A stretch of 15,362 nt of DNA from Acidobacteriota bacterium (GCA_023418055.1 JAEZDP010000485.1:1-15362), one strand, 5' to 3'. Positions 1-6,702 are shown, counted from the first letter of the stretch. Numbers and translations: made by a program. The notes: a model not told the origin generated them from the letters alone.

Positions 1-115
1 GGCGTGTAGAACTTACACGTCAGGCGCTACCGAGATTGGGCAGCGCAGACCCCACGCCCGCGCTGCGCTGACGCGGATGGCGCCGAAAAGGCTGGTATTT
101 CGCCCGATCTCGTGG

Positions 116-132
116 TTGGCACGCCCCCTGCT
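116..132 (+). promoter_or_regulatory. Sigma-54 (RpoN) -24/-12 promoter element
   Basis: The sequence reads TTGGCACG, CCCC, CTGCT. It matches the RpoN consensus TGGCACG-N4-TTGC(A/T) at all positions but one. The invariant GG (118-119) and GC (130-131) are exactly 10 bp apart, as sigma-54 requires. The predicted start of transcription is near 142-144, giving a leader of about 63 nt before the ATG at 206. The element points at the small membrane-protein gene and no other gene lies between. No activator (enhancer) site was identified. The rest of 1-115 holds no gene I can support, only a small stem-loop near 3-19. Confidence 0.62.
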
Positions 133-191
133 ATCTCAACTGACGTTCACACCGGTCGGGGACGGCCGCGTTGGTCTGCCCGTTGAGATAG
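131..191. repeat. 10-bp perfect inverted repeat upstream of the small membrane protein gene
   Basis: CTATCTCAAC at 131-140 is the exact reverse complement of GTTGAGATAG at 182-191, with 41 bp between. The right arm touches the purine-rich ribosome binding site (GAGGAGGAGA, 191-200). If transcription began upstream of 131, the RNA could fold a stem next to the ribosome site. If the sigma-54 element at 116-132 is used, the left arm is not transcribed and the repeat would act only as DNA. The sequence does not decide between these. Confidence 0.6.
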
Positions 192-205
192 AGGAGGAGA
201 GATTC

Positions 206-355
206 ATGTTGTACACACTGGTGGTGGTTCTGCTTCTGTTGTGGCTCGTCGGGATGGTGAGCTCCTACACGCTCGGCGGCGTCCTGCACCTGCTGCTCGT
301 CGTCGCGCTCATCATCGTCCTGGTGCGTCTGATCTCTGGCAGATCAGTCGCGTAA
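206..355 (+). CDS. lmo0937-family (DUF5670-like) mini membrane protein
   Basis: This 49-residue protein is almost entirely hydrophobic. A first membrane segment covers about residues 2-18, a short SSYTLGG turn follows (19-25), and a second segment covers about 26-42, ending in a basic tail (RLISGRS). The LLWLVGMVSSYTLGGVLHLLLV pattern, split by its conserved glycines, is typical of the lmo0937 family of very small inner-membrane proteins, whose biochemical role is unknown. I chose the ATG at 206 because a strong GAGGAGGAGA ribosome site lies 5 nt upstream; a longer in-frame reading from 77 adds 43 residues unlike the family. The gene stands alone, has a sigma-54 type promoter, and ends just before a strong hairpin. 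Family call is confident; function is unknown. Confidence 0.85.
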   Translation: MLYTLVVVLLLLWLVGMVSSYTLGGVLHLLLVVALIIVLVRLISGRSVA

Positions 356-360
356 GACTG

Positions 361-418
361 CGCTGACGCGTGACGTGACGGCATCCGATGCCTCACGTCG
401 CGCGGTCATGCGTCAGCG
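361..418. terminator. Long bidirectional hairpin between convergent genes
   Basis: Positions 361-374 pair with 405-418 over 14 base pairs with one G-T wobble (CGCTGACGCGTGAC against GTCATGCGTCAGCG). Inside this, 375-385 pairs with 387-396 around GGCATCCGATGCC, leaving a small bulge and an 8-nt side segment. An alternative fold pairs 368-378 with 393-403. There is no T tract, so a classical intrinsic terminator is not shown. The position 5 bp after the stop of the + gene, and overlapping the last codons of the minus gene, suggests it ends or protects both transcripts. Confidence 0.55.
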
Positions 419-1285
419 CACCGAACCCAGCGTCACCTCGAACGAGAACGGCACCTGCTGCGTGTGCAGGCCGTCGTGCTGTACGACCTCGACGGTGGCT
501 ACCGACGGCGCGCCCGAGACCCGGTACATCACCTCACCGGTGTCCATCGAGTACCCCCGCATCGAGAGGCTGCCCTCGATCTCCTTCCCGCCCGCATCCA
601 GAAACCGTAGTGCCTTGATGCGGTCCACCGCGTCTCGAGTCATGCTGAGCGTCACGAACGTCTCGTCGCCATCCTTCTCGATCTCGTTCACGGTGTAGGC
701 CGTCGCACCTGCCTTGAACGTGGTGCCCTTGGTGAGCGCGACCTTCGCGGCGCGCGCCGTCGTCTCGCCGCGTGCGGTCGTCACCGCCAGCGTGCCCTTC
801 ACCGTGAAGGCCCGGGCGTCTGCGGCGGGTCGCCCCGCGGCCGTCAGCGTCAGCAGCAGCGCCGTCTGGTCTCCGGTGAAGTCTGGTGAGAACCCGAAGC
901 TCGCATCCTCGGACAGGTCGGTACCTTTGTCGTCGACCCACGTCTCCACGACGCTGGCATCGTCGTCGGCGTCGAGCAGCGTCACACCGGCGGGCACCGA
1001 GACGGCAAGCGCCACGCCGATTCCTGGAGACTCGTTGAACGCGGTCCGCTCTCCGAAGTCACTCGGGCCGATTGACGGTCCGACGATGCGAAAACCGGCG
1101 ATGGCCACTTTCACCTCGGGCGGAGCCGAGGCCGCCCCCTGTGCAGGGGCGACGCGCTCGGCAGGCATCGAACCGTCTTCGTGCGTATCGATGGCCGCGC
1201 CGCCGTGCACAGCGACCTGCATCACCCACAACAACGCCATCGCACCGGTCGCCAGTCCGGCGACCTCTTTCGTCAGTCGTGACAT
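413..1285 (-). CDS. Secreted protein of unknown function
   Basis: This 290-residue protein has an N-terminal signal sequence: basic start (MSRLTKE), hydrophobic core to about residue 25, then HGGAA as a likely cleavage region. Residues 30-55 are a low-complexity Ala/Pro/Glu linker. The mature part has no Cys and looks rich in beta strands, in two halves: about 57-150 (acidic, many D/E) and about 165-290, containing an FLDAGGKEIEGSL stretch like the strands of Ig-like or carbohydrate-binding folds. I do not recognise a named family. I chose the ATG at 1285 because it has a good GGAG/AAGG ribosome site and starts the signal peptide directly; an in-frame start at 1369 adds 28 residues ahead of the signal sequence. 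It is divergent from the BON-domain gene across 122 bp. Periplasmic or surface location is inferred. Confidence 0.72.
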   Translation of the reverse strand: MSRLTKEVAGLATGAMALLWVMQVAVHGGAAIDTHEDGSMPAERVAPAQGAASAPPEVKVAIAGFRIVGPSIGPSDFGERTAFNESPGIGVALAVSVPAGVTLLDADDDASVVETWVDDKGTDLSEDASFGFSPDFTGDQTALLLTLTAAGRPAADARAFTVKGTLAVTTARGETTARAAKVALTKGTTFKAGATAYTVNEIEKDGDETFVTLSMTRDAVDRIKALRFLDAGGKEIEGSLSMRGYSMDTGEVMYRVSGAPSVATVEVVQHDGLHTQQVPFSFEVTLGSVR

Positions 1286-1407
1286 CCTTGCTCCAAGCTC
1301 AACTGGCAGAATTGCTTGCGCTGTGAAACGTCGAAGCGGACACCGACCGAACACGTACACGACGTGCAAGGGGCGTGGGGTAGGCTTGGCGCGAGAAGGA
1401 GACGGTC

Positions 1408-1920
1408 ATGGGCAAGGGTGGCGCGTGGATGTCGAGCGTGGTGCTGGCGGTGGTGATGGCGGCGGGTCTCGGGTGCGATGACCAACGGCGTGCGGACGCC
1501 GAGCGTCGCGCCGACGAGGCGCGCAAGGAGGCGCAGCGTGCCGCCGGTCGTGCAGCAGAGGCCGCACGGGAGGCTGCCGACGCGACGCGCGAGGCCATCG
1601 CCGAGGCGGGAGAGTCCGAGGCGGCGCGGAAGGCGGTCGAAGCTGGTGCGGCGGCGACGGAGGCGGCGGCCACCATGACCCGCCAGGCGGCCACCGCGGC
1701 CGCCGGGGCGGCCCTCACGGCGGCGATCAAGACCGCGCTGATGGCCGACCAGCGTGTCGACGCCGACGATGTCGATGTCGACACCGACGAACAGCGACGG
1801 GTGGTGGTGTTGCAGGGGCGCGTGCCCAGCCGTGCGGCGCAACAGGCGGCGGTCGCCATCGCACGCGCGAAAGCACCCGGTTACGAGATCAGCGACCAGC
1901 TGGTCGTGGGGCAGCCGTAG
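1408..1920 (+). CDS. BON-domain protein with Ala-rich coiled coil, probable lipoprotein
   Basis: This 170-residue protein starts with a hydrophobic leader (about 8-22) ending in GLGC, with Cys23 as the possible lipidated residue. The lipobox is imperfect because the -3 position is Gly. Residues 24-105 are a highly charged Ala/Glu/Arg heptad-like helix, probably a coiled coil. Residues about 105-170 match a BON domain (AAIKTALMADQRVDADDVDV, then VVVLQGRVPS and the helix AAQQAAVAIARA), the fold found in OsmY and other envelope-stress proteins that bind phospholipid membranes. The ribosome site AAGGAG sits 7 nt before the ATG. The 3' end overlaps the radical SAM gene on the other strand by 32 bp. 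A role in envelope maintenance is likely from the family; the exact partner is unknown. Confidence 0.8.
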   Translation: MGKGGAWMSSVVLAVVMAAGLGCDDQRRADAERRADEARKEAQRAAGRAAEAAREAADATREAIAEAGESEAARKAVEAGAAATEAAATMTRQAATAAAGAALTAAIKTALMADQRVDADDVDVDTDEQRRVVVLQGRVPSRAAQQAAVAIARAKAPGYEISDQLVVGQP

Positions 1921-2881
1921 GCCGTACGGCCGAGACCAGACGACCGACGCGCAGCGAGGCGTCGAAGATCGTGCCGACGCGCAGGCCACCCGGCAGGCGG
2001 TGGCGCCCCACGGCGCCCAGGGCGCCCGACGCCATGCAGCCGCAGTTCTCGCAATCGGGCTGCCCGCCGAACTGGCACGGCGCGATCTGGCGTTCGAGGT
2101 CGGCCGAGAGGCACGTGGTCGTCTGCGCGAAGATGCAATCGTCGGGCGAACTCGGGGGGTCGGCGTACACCCGCAGCAGCCCGTCGGGCAGTTGCACCTT
2201 GCTGTAGCGCGGGGCCAGACGACGGAGTTCGTCGACGACGAGCCGGCGGGCGTCTGGCGTCAGCTTCTCGGCAGACTCCTCGCCGATCTGGGGAGTGTAG
2301 AGGCTGACCCAGATGAGACGGGTGTCCGGGTTGTGCTGCCAGAAGTCGAAGAAGGCCTCGAGGTAGCCGTCGCGTTCCGCGATCTGCCGCGTCACGGTGG
2401 CGTGCACCGTGATCTGCTGCCCCTTGATGTGCTTGAGGATGCGGTCGTACGTGGCCGGGGCCCGTCGCACGTCGTGTTCGGCGGGCAGCCCGTCGATCGA
2501 CACGCACACCTGCAGCCGAGGGATGGACGCCCAGGCCTCGGGAATAGGCCGCACGGCGCTGGTGACCACCTGCGTGTAGATGCCCATCGCGGCCAATTGC
2601 GGCAGCAACGTGTCGAGTTCGCGGAAGCGCACCAGCGGCTCGCCCCCGACGAGCGACAGGTGAATGGGCTTGTGGCGGCGCACGGCGGCGAGGATGCCAT
2701 CGACGAGCGCTTGTCCTTTCAGGTCGGCAAGGTCGCGCAGCGTGACGTCGCCGCCGAGGTGCGTGTCGCCGTAGGCGTAACAGCCCGGGCACCGGAGTGG
2801 ACACTCGCGGGTGATCTCGATGGACAGGTTCGGACGATATCCCCGGAGGATTCGTCCCCATGCCGTGATGACGCCTTCCAT
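1889..2881 (-). CDS. Radical SAM protein with C-terminal cysteine cluster
   Basis: This 330-residue enzyme carries the radical SAM signature CPLRCPGC (Cys27, Cys31, Cys34), which holds the 4Fe-4S cluster that cleaves S-adenosylmethionine, and a GGEP motif (79-82) that contacts SAM. A partial TIM barrel runs to about residue 235. The C-terminal part has six more Cys (249, 257, 269, 277, 280, 282), a pattern like the SPASM/Twitch auxiliary-cluster domains of enzymes that modify peptides or other large substrates. The substrate cannot be named; no precursor-peptide gene or modification partner is seen nearby. The ATG at 2881 has a strong GGAGGAGG ribosome site 2884-2891. The last ten codons lie inside the convergent BON gene. 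Divergent from the DUF4190-like gene by 168 bp. Confidence 0.85.
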   Translation of the reverse strand: MEGVITAWGRILRGYRPNLSIEITRECPLRCPGCYAYGDTHLGGDVTLRDLADLKGQALVDGILAAVRRHKPIHLSLVGGEPLVRFRELDTLLPQLAAMGIYTQVVTSAVRPIPEAWASIPRLQVCVSIDGLPAEHDVRRAPATYDRILKHIKGQQITVHATVTRQIAERDGYLEAFFDFWQHNPDTRLIWVSLYTPQIGEESAEKLTPDARRLVVDELRRLAPRYSKVQLPDGLLRVYADPPSSPDDCIFAQTTTCLSADLERQIAPCQFGGQPDCENCGCMASGALGAVGRHRLPGGLRVGTIFDASLRVGRLVSAVRPTAAPRPAGR

Positions 2882-2892
2882 GGCCTCCTCCG

Positions 2893-2913
2893 CGCACCGG
2901 GCGGTCCGGTGCG
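2893..2913 (-). promoter_or_regulatory. Stem-loop just upstream of the radical SAM ribosome site
   Basis: CGCACCGG (2893-2900) pairs perfectly with CCGGTGCG (2906-2913) around a 5-nt loop. In the minus-strand mRNA this 8-bp GC-rich stem ends one or two bases before the GGAGGAGG ribosome site. It may influence translation or be a chance product of high GC. The sequence upstream to 3049 shows no convincing promoter consensus. Confidence 0.35.
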
Positions 2914-3049
2914 GCCTCTGGCAGATACTCTCTCACGAACGCGGTCCTCTTTCCGCAATGTCTGCGCCTGAGGTAGACTCCGCTTACCCGTTCGTCAATG
3001 GCCGCTGCCCGGGCGTCGCCGGGCCAGTCCGACAGGAGCCACACGCCTC

Positions 3050-3382
3050 ATGGATGTGACCACGCAGCCACCGCCACCGCCACCGCCCCTGCCGCCGTCA
3101 GGCGGTACCTCGTCGAGCCGCGCCGTCATGGCATTGGTCTTCGGCGTGCTCGGGGTCATCTGCTGCGGGTTCTTCGCTCCTGTGGCGTGGTATCTCGGCA
3201 ACGAGGAACTGGCGGGCATCGATGCGGGCCGTCTGCCGGGAACCAACCGCGGCCTCGCGCAGATTGCCAAGATCCTCGGCATCATCGGTACGGTGCTGAT
3301 GGCGCTGGTGCTGTTGTGGGTGGTCTTCTTCGGCGGCCTCGCCTTCCTGTCGGCCCTCGGCGAGGTCAGCCGCGGCATGTGA
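3050..3382 (+). CDS. DUF4190-like small membrane protein with Pro-rich N-terminus
   Basis: This 110-residue protein starts with a proline run (residues 7-16) and a Ser/Gly linker, followed by two membrane segments (about 26-48 and 73-100). Between them is the loop NEELAGIDAGRLPGTNRGLAQIAK, which matches the DUF4190 pattern, where a short cytoplasmic helix joins two hydrophobic helices. Family members have no defined biochemical role and often accompany other small membrane proteins. The ATG at 3050 follows an AGGAG ribosome site at 3034-3038 (a long 11-nt spacing). The gene ends 36 bp before, or overlaps, the start of the DUF2752 gene, so the two are probably co-transcribed. Family call is good; function is unknown. 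Confidence 0.8.
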   Translation: MDVTTQPPPPPPPLPPSGGTSSSRAVMALVFGVLGVICCGFFAPVAWYLGNEELAGIDAGRLPGTNRGLAQIAKILGIIGTVLMALVLLWVVFFGGLAFLSALGEVSRGM

Positions 3383-3417
3383 CGACCGACCGACCGACAC
3401 ACGATCAGGCCGGCGGC

Positions 3418-3795
3418 GTGCGCGTCACGCCGCTGCGCCTGGCCGCCGCCGCAGCGCTGGGCGTCGCCCTGGTCACGCTGTACGTCGTGGACCCGTCAGG
3501 CCTCGGCGTGACGCTTTGCCCCTATCGCGCCGTCACCGGCACGGCCTGCCCGGGCTGTGGCCTCACCCGGGCGCTGCACCACCTGCTCCACGCCGAGTTC
3601 CGCACGGCCTTCGCGTACAACCCGTTCGTCTTCGTGGCGTCGCCCCTGGTGCTGGCCGCCGCGGCGGCGCCGCGCCTCTCAGCTGAGCGCCAGGGCGTGC
3701 GCTGTCAGACGCTGCTGGGCTGGACGCTCGTAGCCCTCACACTCGCGTTCTGGATCTGGCGCAACACCCCCTCCTACCCGTTCCTGCGCCTCTGA
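3418..3795 (+). CDS. DUF2752 family membrane protein
   Basis: This 125-residue protein has the DUF2752 signature: CPYRAVTGTACPGCGLTRAL (paired Cys in a CPGCG turn) followed by LLHAEFRTAFAYNPF, framed by hydrophobic helices at about 7-24, 67-83 and 98-115. Members are small inner-membrane proteins of unknown function; the Cys-rich turn is their hallmark. I chose the GTG at 3418 because it begins just before the first hydrophobic helix. An in-frame GTG at 3379 overlaps the stop of the preceding gene (ATGTGA) and would allow translational coupling, giving 138 residues; neither start has a strong ribosome site. The 8-bp tandem array begins 3 bp after the stop codon. Confidence 0.8.
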   Translation: MRVTPLRLAAAAALGVALVTLYVVDPSGLGVTLCPYRAVTGTACPGCGLTRALHHLLHAEFRTAFAYNPFVFVASPLVLAAAAAPRLSAERQGVRCQTLLGWTLVALTLAFWIWRNTPSYPFLRL

Positions 3796-3798
3796 GAG

Positions 3799-3932
3799 CT
3801 CCTTCGTTCCTGTTCCTCCGTTCCTTCGCTCCTCCGTTCCTTGGTTCCTTGGTTCCTTCGCTCCTCGGTTCCTTGGCTCCTTCGTCCCTTCGCTCCTCCG
3901 TTCCTTTGTTCCTTCGCTCCTTCGCTCCTTCC
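3799..3932. repeat. Degenerate 8-bp tandem array (consensus YTCCTTSG)
   Basis: The spacer between the DUF2752 gene and msrA parses into 17 head-to-tail units, sixteen of 8 bp and one of 6 bp (3807-3812). Units are variants of TTCCTTCG, TTCCTTGG, CTCCTTCG and CTCCTCCG, with changes mostly at positions 1, 6 and 7. The + strand is strongly pyrimidine-rich, and base use differs from the GC-rich flanks. Reading frames through it give KERRSEGTKE-like (minus) or VPWFLRSS-like (plus) repeats, but these are products of the array and not genes. It leaves only about 17 bp before msrA, so it covers where that gene's promoter -35 region would be. Confidence 0.9.
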
Positions 3933-3949
3933 TTTGCGATACTGTCGGT

Positions 3950-4618
3950 ATGGCCCTCTTCTCGAGTCGTCCCCTCACGCTGCCAACTCCAGACCAGGCA
4001 CTGCCCGGCCGTCAGGACCCGCTGCCGGTGCCCGCGCGGCATCACGTCCTCGATGCTCCGCTCACCGGCCCATTCCCCGACGGGCATGACGTCCTCCTCG
4101 TCGGCCTCGGCTGCTTCTGGGGTGCCGAGCGGAAGTTCTGGCAGCAGCCTGGTGTGGTGTCCACGGCGGTGGGCTATGCCGGCGGGCACACTCCCAATCC
4201 CACGTACGAGGAGGTCTGCTCCGGCCTCACGGGGCACACCGAGGTCGTGCGTGTGGTCTTCGACCCGCGCCAGACGTCGGTGGAGCAACTGCTGAAGGTG
4301 TTCTGGGAGAGTCACGACCCCACGCAAGGCATGCGTCAGGGCAACGACACCGGCACGCAGTACCGGTCGGCCATCTACTGGCAGGGCGCGGCGCAGAAGG
4401 ACGCGGCCGAGCAGAGCCGCGCGCTGTACCAGCAGGCGCTCGACGCCGCGGGCTTCGGCCCGATCACGACGGAGATCGTCGAGGCGCCGCCGTTCTATTT
4501 CGCCGAGGACTACCACCAGCAGTACCTGGCCAAGAACCCCAATGGTTACTGCGGTATCGGCGGCACCAACGTGAGCTGCCCCATCGGCACCGGGCTCGCG
4601 GCCGACGGCGTGCGCTGA
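3950..4618 (+). CDS. msrA: Peptide-methionine (S)-S-oxide reductase MsrA
   Basis: This 222-residue enzyme reduces methionine-S-sulfoxide, free or in proteins, and repairs oxidative damage. The catalytic motif GCFWGAE is at residues 54-60 (Cys55 is the attacking residue), followed by VGYAGG, the HTEVV strand, and YRSAIYW. The C-terminal GYCGIGGTNVSC stretch supplies the resolving cysteines. Length and the extended N-terminus (about 45 residues before the core) match the long E. coli-type MsrA, not the short form. The ATG at 3950 has no Shine-Dalgarno sequence; a TACTGT box at 3940-3945 ends only 4 nt before it, so the mRNA may be leaderless. No msrB is adjacent. It converges on the hybrid kinase gene. 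Confidence 0.95.
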   Translation: MALFSSRPLTLPTPDQALPGRQDPLPVPARHHVLDAPLTGPFPDGHDVLLVGLGCFWGAERKFWQQPGVVSTAVGYAGGHTPNPTYEEVCSGLTGHTEVVRVVFDPRQTSVEQLLKVFWESHDPTQGMRQGNDTGTQYRSAIYWQGAAQKDAAEQSRALYQQALDAAGFGPITTEIVEAPPFYFAEDYHQQYLAKNPNGYCGIGGTNVSCPIGTGLAADGVR

Positions 4619-4642
4619 GCGGCGTTGAGGGACGGACGCCGC
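4619..4642. terminator. Hairpin between convergent msrA and hybrid kinase genes
   Basis: GCGGCGT (4619-4625) pairs perfectly with ACGCCGC (4636-4642) around a 10-nt loop, directly after the msrA stop codon. It lies in the 38-bp gap between two converging genes. There is no T tract on either side, so it is a terminator candidate by position and structure only. Confidence 0.45.
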
Positions 4643-4656
4643 AGCGGCGCCCGTTC

Positions 4657-6702
4657 TCAGGCATCTGGGTTGCGGTCGAGTTCCTCGCGCACCAGGCGCA
4701 CCAGCGCCGCGGGTCGGTAGGGTTTGGCAATGAACGTGTGAGCCTCTGCGCGCGAATCCGCGTCGAGGTCGTCGAGACACCCGCTCGTGAAGACGGCCTT
4801 CAAGCGCGGGCGCCGCTGACGCAGGTGCGTGACGAGGTCGATGCCCGTCATGCCGCCGGGCATCATGATGTCGGTCAGCACCAGGCGTATCCGTTCGCCG
4901 TGAACCGCCCACAGGGCCAGCGCCTCGCGCGCCGACTCGGCCTCGACGATCTCGAAGCCCTGCCGCACGAGGACGTCGCGCACCATCTCGCGGACGGCCA
5001 GTTCGTCCTCGACCACCATGACGCACTCGTCGCCACGAGGCAGGCTCTGGTGCAGCCCCTCGTCGGCCACAGGCAGCGCCGCGTCGTGCAGCCACGGCAG
5101 GTAGACATGGAAGGTCGTGCCCTGCCCCGGCTCGCTGGCCACCTCCACCCAGCCGCGATGCTGTTCGACAATGCCGAACACCGTGGCCAGACCGAGCCCC
5201 GACGACCGCGACGTGTCCTTGGTCGTGAAGAACGGCTCGAAGATGTGCGGCAACAACTCGGGGCTGATCCCCGTGCCCGCATCCTGCACGGTGAGCCGGG
5301 CAAAGGGTCCGTGGCCAGACCCAGCGGCGAGGGCCGAAGCGGGCGGCGTCGCCTGCACCACGGTCGTCGACACGAGCAGCAGCCCGCCCTCGGGCATCGC
5401 ATCGCGCGCGTTGACCGCGAGGTTCATCAGCACCTGCTCCATCATGCTGCTGTCGGCCTCGATGGCCACGGCACCAGGCGCGAGGTGGGTACGCAACTCG
5501 ATGTCCTCGCCGATGAGGCGTCGCAGCAGCTTGCCGAGATCCACGACCACCGTGTTCAGGTCGACAGGTGCGAGCCGCACGGCGCGACGCCGGCTGAAGG
5601 TGAGCAGCTGGCGCGTGAGTTCGGCTGCCTTGCCTGACGCCTGCACGATGGCGTCAACGGCCGCGGGCCGGTCGTCGGGCGGCAGCAGCCCCGATTCGAG
5701 CAGCAGGGCCTGCCCCTGGATGACCGTGAGCAGGTTGTTGAAGTCGTGCGCAATGCCACCGGCCAGCTTGCCGACCGCTTCCATCTTCTGGGACTGGCGC
5801 AGTTGCACCTCGAGGTTGATACGTGCGGCGTCGGCGACGCGGCGTTCCGTGAGGTCGCGCATGAACACGCAGAACCAGAGGCCAGATCCCGACGGCACCG
5901 GGACGGCCGTGAGCTCGATCGGGATCATCCGTCCATCGCGGTGCAGGGCGTCGACTTCGCAGGGCCGCTTGAGGCCGAAGACGGCGCGTGTGCCGTGGAA
6001 GTGCTCGATGCGTGCGGCCTCGAAGCCGTCACGCCAGCGGGGCGACAGCACGTGGGCGCTGAAGTCGTGGCCGAGCGCCTCGCCACGTGACCGGCCGAAG
6101 AGGCGCGCGGCCTGCGCGTTCCAGTCCACGATGCGTCCGTCGCTCGACAGGGTGGCGATGGCATCGGGCGACTGTTCGAGCACGAGCCGCAGCCGCTCTT
6201 CGGACGCCGCGAGGGCCTGCTCCGTGCGGCGGCGCTGTCGCCGCCCGTTCGCCTCCCGCAGCTCCCGCTCGATGGCCGGCACCAGACGCGACAGGTCGTG
6301 CTTGAAGAGATAGTCGTTGGCCCCCGCCCGCATCGCCTCGATGGCCGTCGCGTCCGCCACGGACCCCGACACGAGCAGGCACGGCAGATCGACGTCCTGC
6401 TGGCGGACGATGCGCACCACGTCGAGGCCGGTGAGCGTGGGCAGCGCGAAGTCTGCCAGCACCAGGTCCCACGGGCCCGCCGCCAACGCGCCGCGCAGGC
6501 CGGCTTCGTCGTGCACGCGCACGACACGTGGCTGGAACGCGCCGCGCTCGAGCGTGCGCTGCAGCAGCCACGCATCGTCCACGCTGTCTTCGACGAGCAG
6601 CACGCGCAGCGTGCGCGCGGCGGCCGGCGACGAGCCGCTCGTCAGGTCCTGTCCGGGCGCGCTCGAGGCGACCCGGGGCAGCCTGCGCGCGAGATGCGTC
6701 AC
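4657..6702 (-). CDS. Hybrid sensor histidine kinase, REC-PAS-HisKA-HATPase-REC
   Basis: This 681-residue soluble signalling protein has five domains. Residues 32-148 are a receiver (acidic pair Glu38/Asp39, phospho-acceptor Asp84, Lys134). Residues 165-290 are a PAS sensor (LEQSPDAIATLSSDGRIVDW). Residues 303-372 form the dimerisation domain with the H box GGIAHDFNNLL, His319. Residues 415-536 are the ATPase (N box around Asn427/Asn431, DAGTGIS, GLGLATV). Residues 560-675 are a second receiver (Glu565/Asp566, Asp611, Lys660). There are no membrane segments, so it senses cytoplasmic signals or is driven through its first receiver. The GTG start at 6702 overlaps the stop of the upstream kinase in a GTGA, implying translational coupling. 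No output or DNA-binding domain is present; phosphate must pass to a partner elsewhere. Confidence 0.92.
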   Translation of the reverse strand: MTHLARRLPRVASSAPGQDLTSGSSPAAARTLRVLLVEDSVDDAWLLQRTLERGAFQPRVVRVHDEAGLRGALAAGPWDLVLADFALPTLTGLDVVRIVRQQDVDLPCLLVSGSVADATAIEAMRAGANDYLFKHDLSRLVPAIERELREANGRRQRRRTEQALAASEERLRLVLEQSPDAIATLSSDGRIVDWNAQAARLFGRSRGEALGHDFSAHVLSPRWRDGFEAARIEHFHGTRAVFGLKRPCEVDALHRDGRMIPIELTAVPVPSGSGLWFCVFMRDLTERRVADAARINLEVQLRQSQKMEAVGKLAGGIAHDFNNLLTVIQGQALLLESGLLPPDDRPAAVDAIVQASGKAAELTRQLLTFSRRRAVRLAPVDLNTVVVDLGKLLRRLIGEDIELRTHLAPGAVAIEADSSMMEQVLMNLAVNARDAMPEGGLLLVSTTVVQATPPASALAAGSGHGPFARLTVQDAGTGISPELLPHIFEPFFTTKDTSRSSGLGLATVFGIVEQHRGWVEVASEPGQGTTFHVYLPWLHDAALPVADEGLHQSLPRGDECVMVVEDELAVREMVRDVLVRQGFEIVEAESAREALALWAVHGERIRLVLTDIMMPGGMTGIDLVTHLRQRRPRLKAVFTSGCLDDLDADSRAEAHTFIAKPYRPAALVRLVREELDRNPDA

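Noticed and set aside
1..30. A GGCGTGT at the left edge as the end of another heptamer array
   Set aside because: Only one unit is visible and it does not repeat; it is better explained as part of a small stem-loop.
1286..1407. Promoters in the divergent spacer (TAGGCT at 1381 for the BON gene)
   Set aside because: No -35 at a proper distance and the -10 match is weak; not strong enough to list as a feature.
1754..2971. Long plus-strand frame opposite the radical SAM gene
   Set aside because: High-GC shadow: the minus-strand gene has the radical SAM cysteine motif, GGEP and a strong ribosome site, while this frame has none.
3799..3932. CRISPR array
   Set aside because: Units are 8 bp with no unique spacers and no cas genes are present.
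3737..5095. Long minus frame across the 8-bp array, msrA and the end of the hybrid kinase
   Set aside because: It runs through a tandem array and opposite msrA in Arg/Ala-rich nonsense; the overlapping genes in other frames have clear family motifs.
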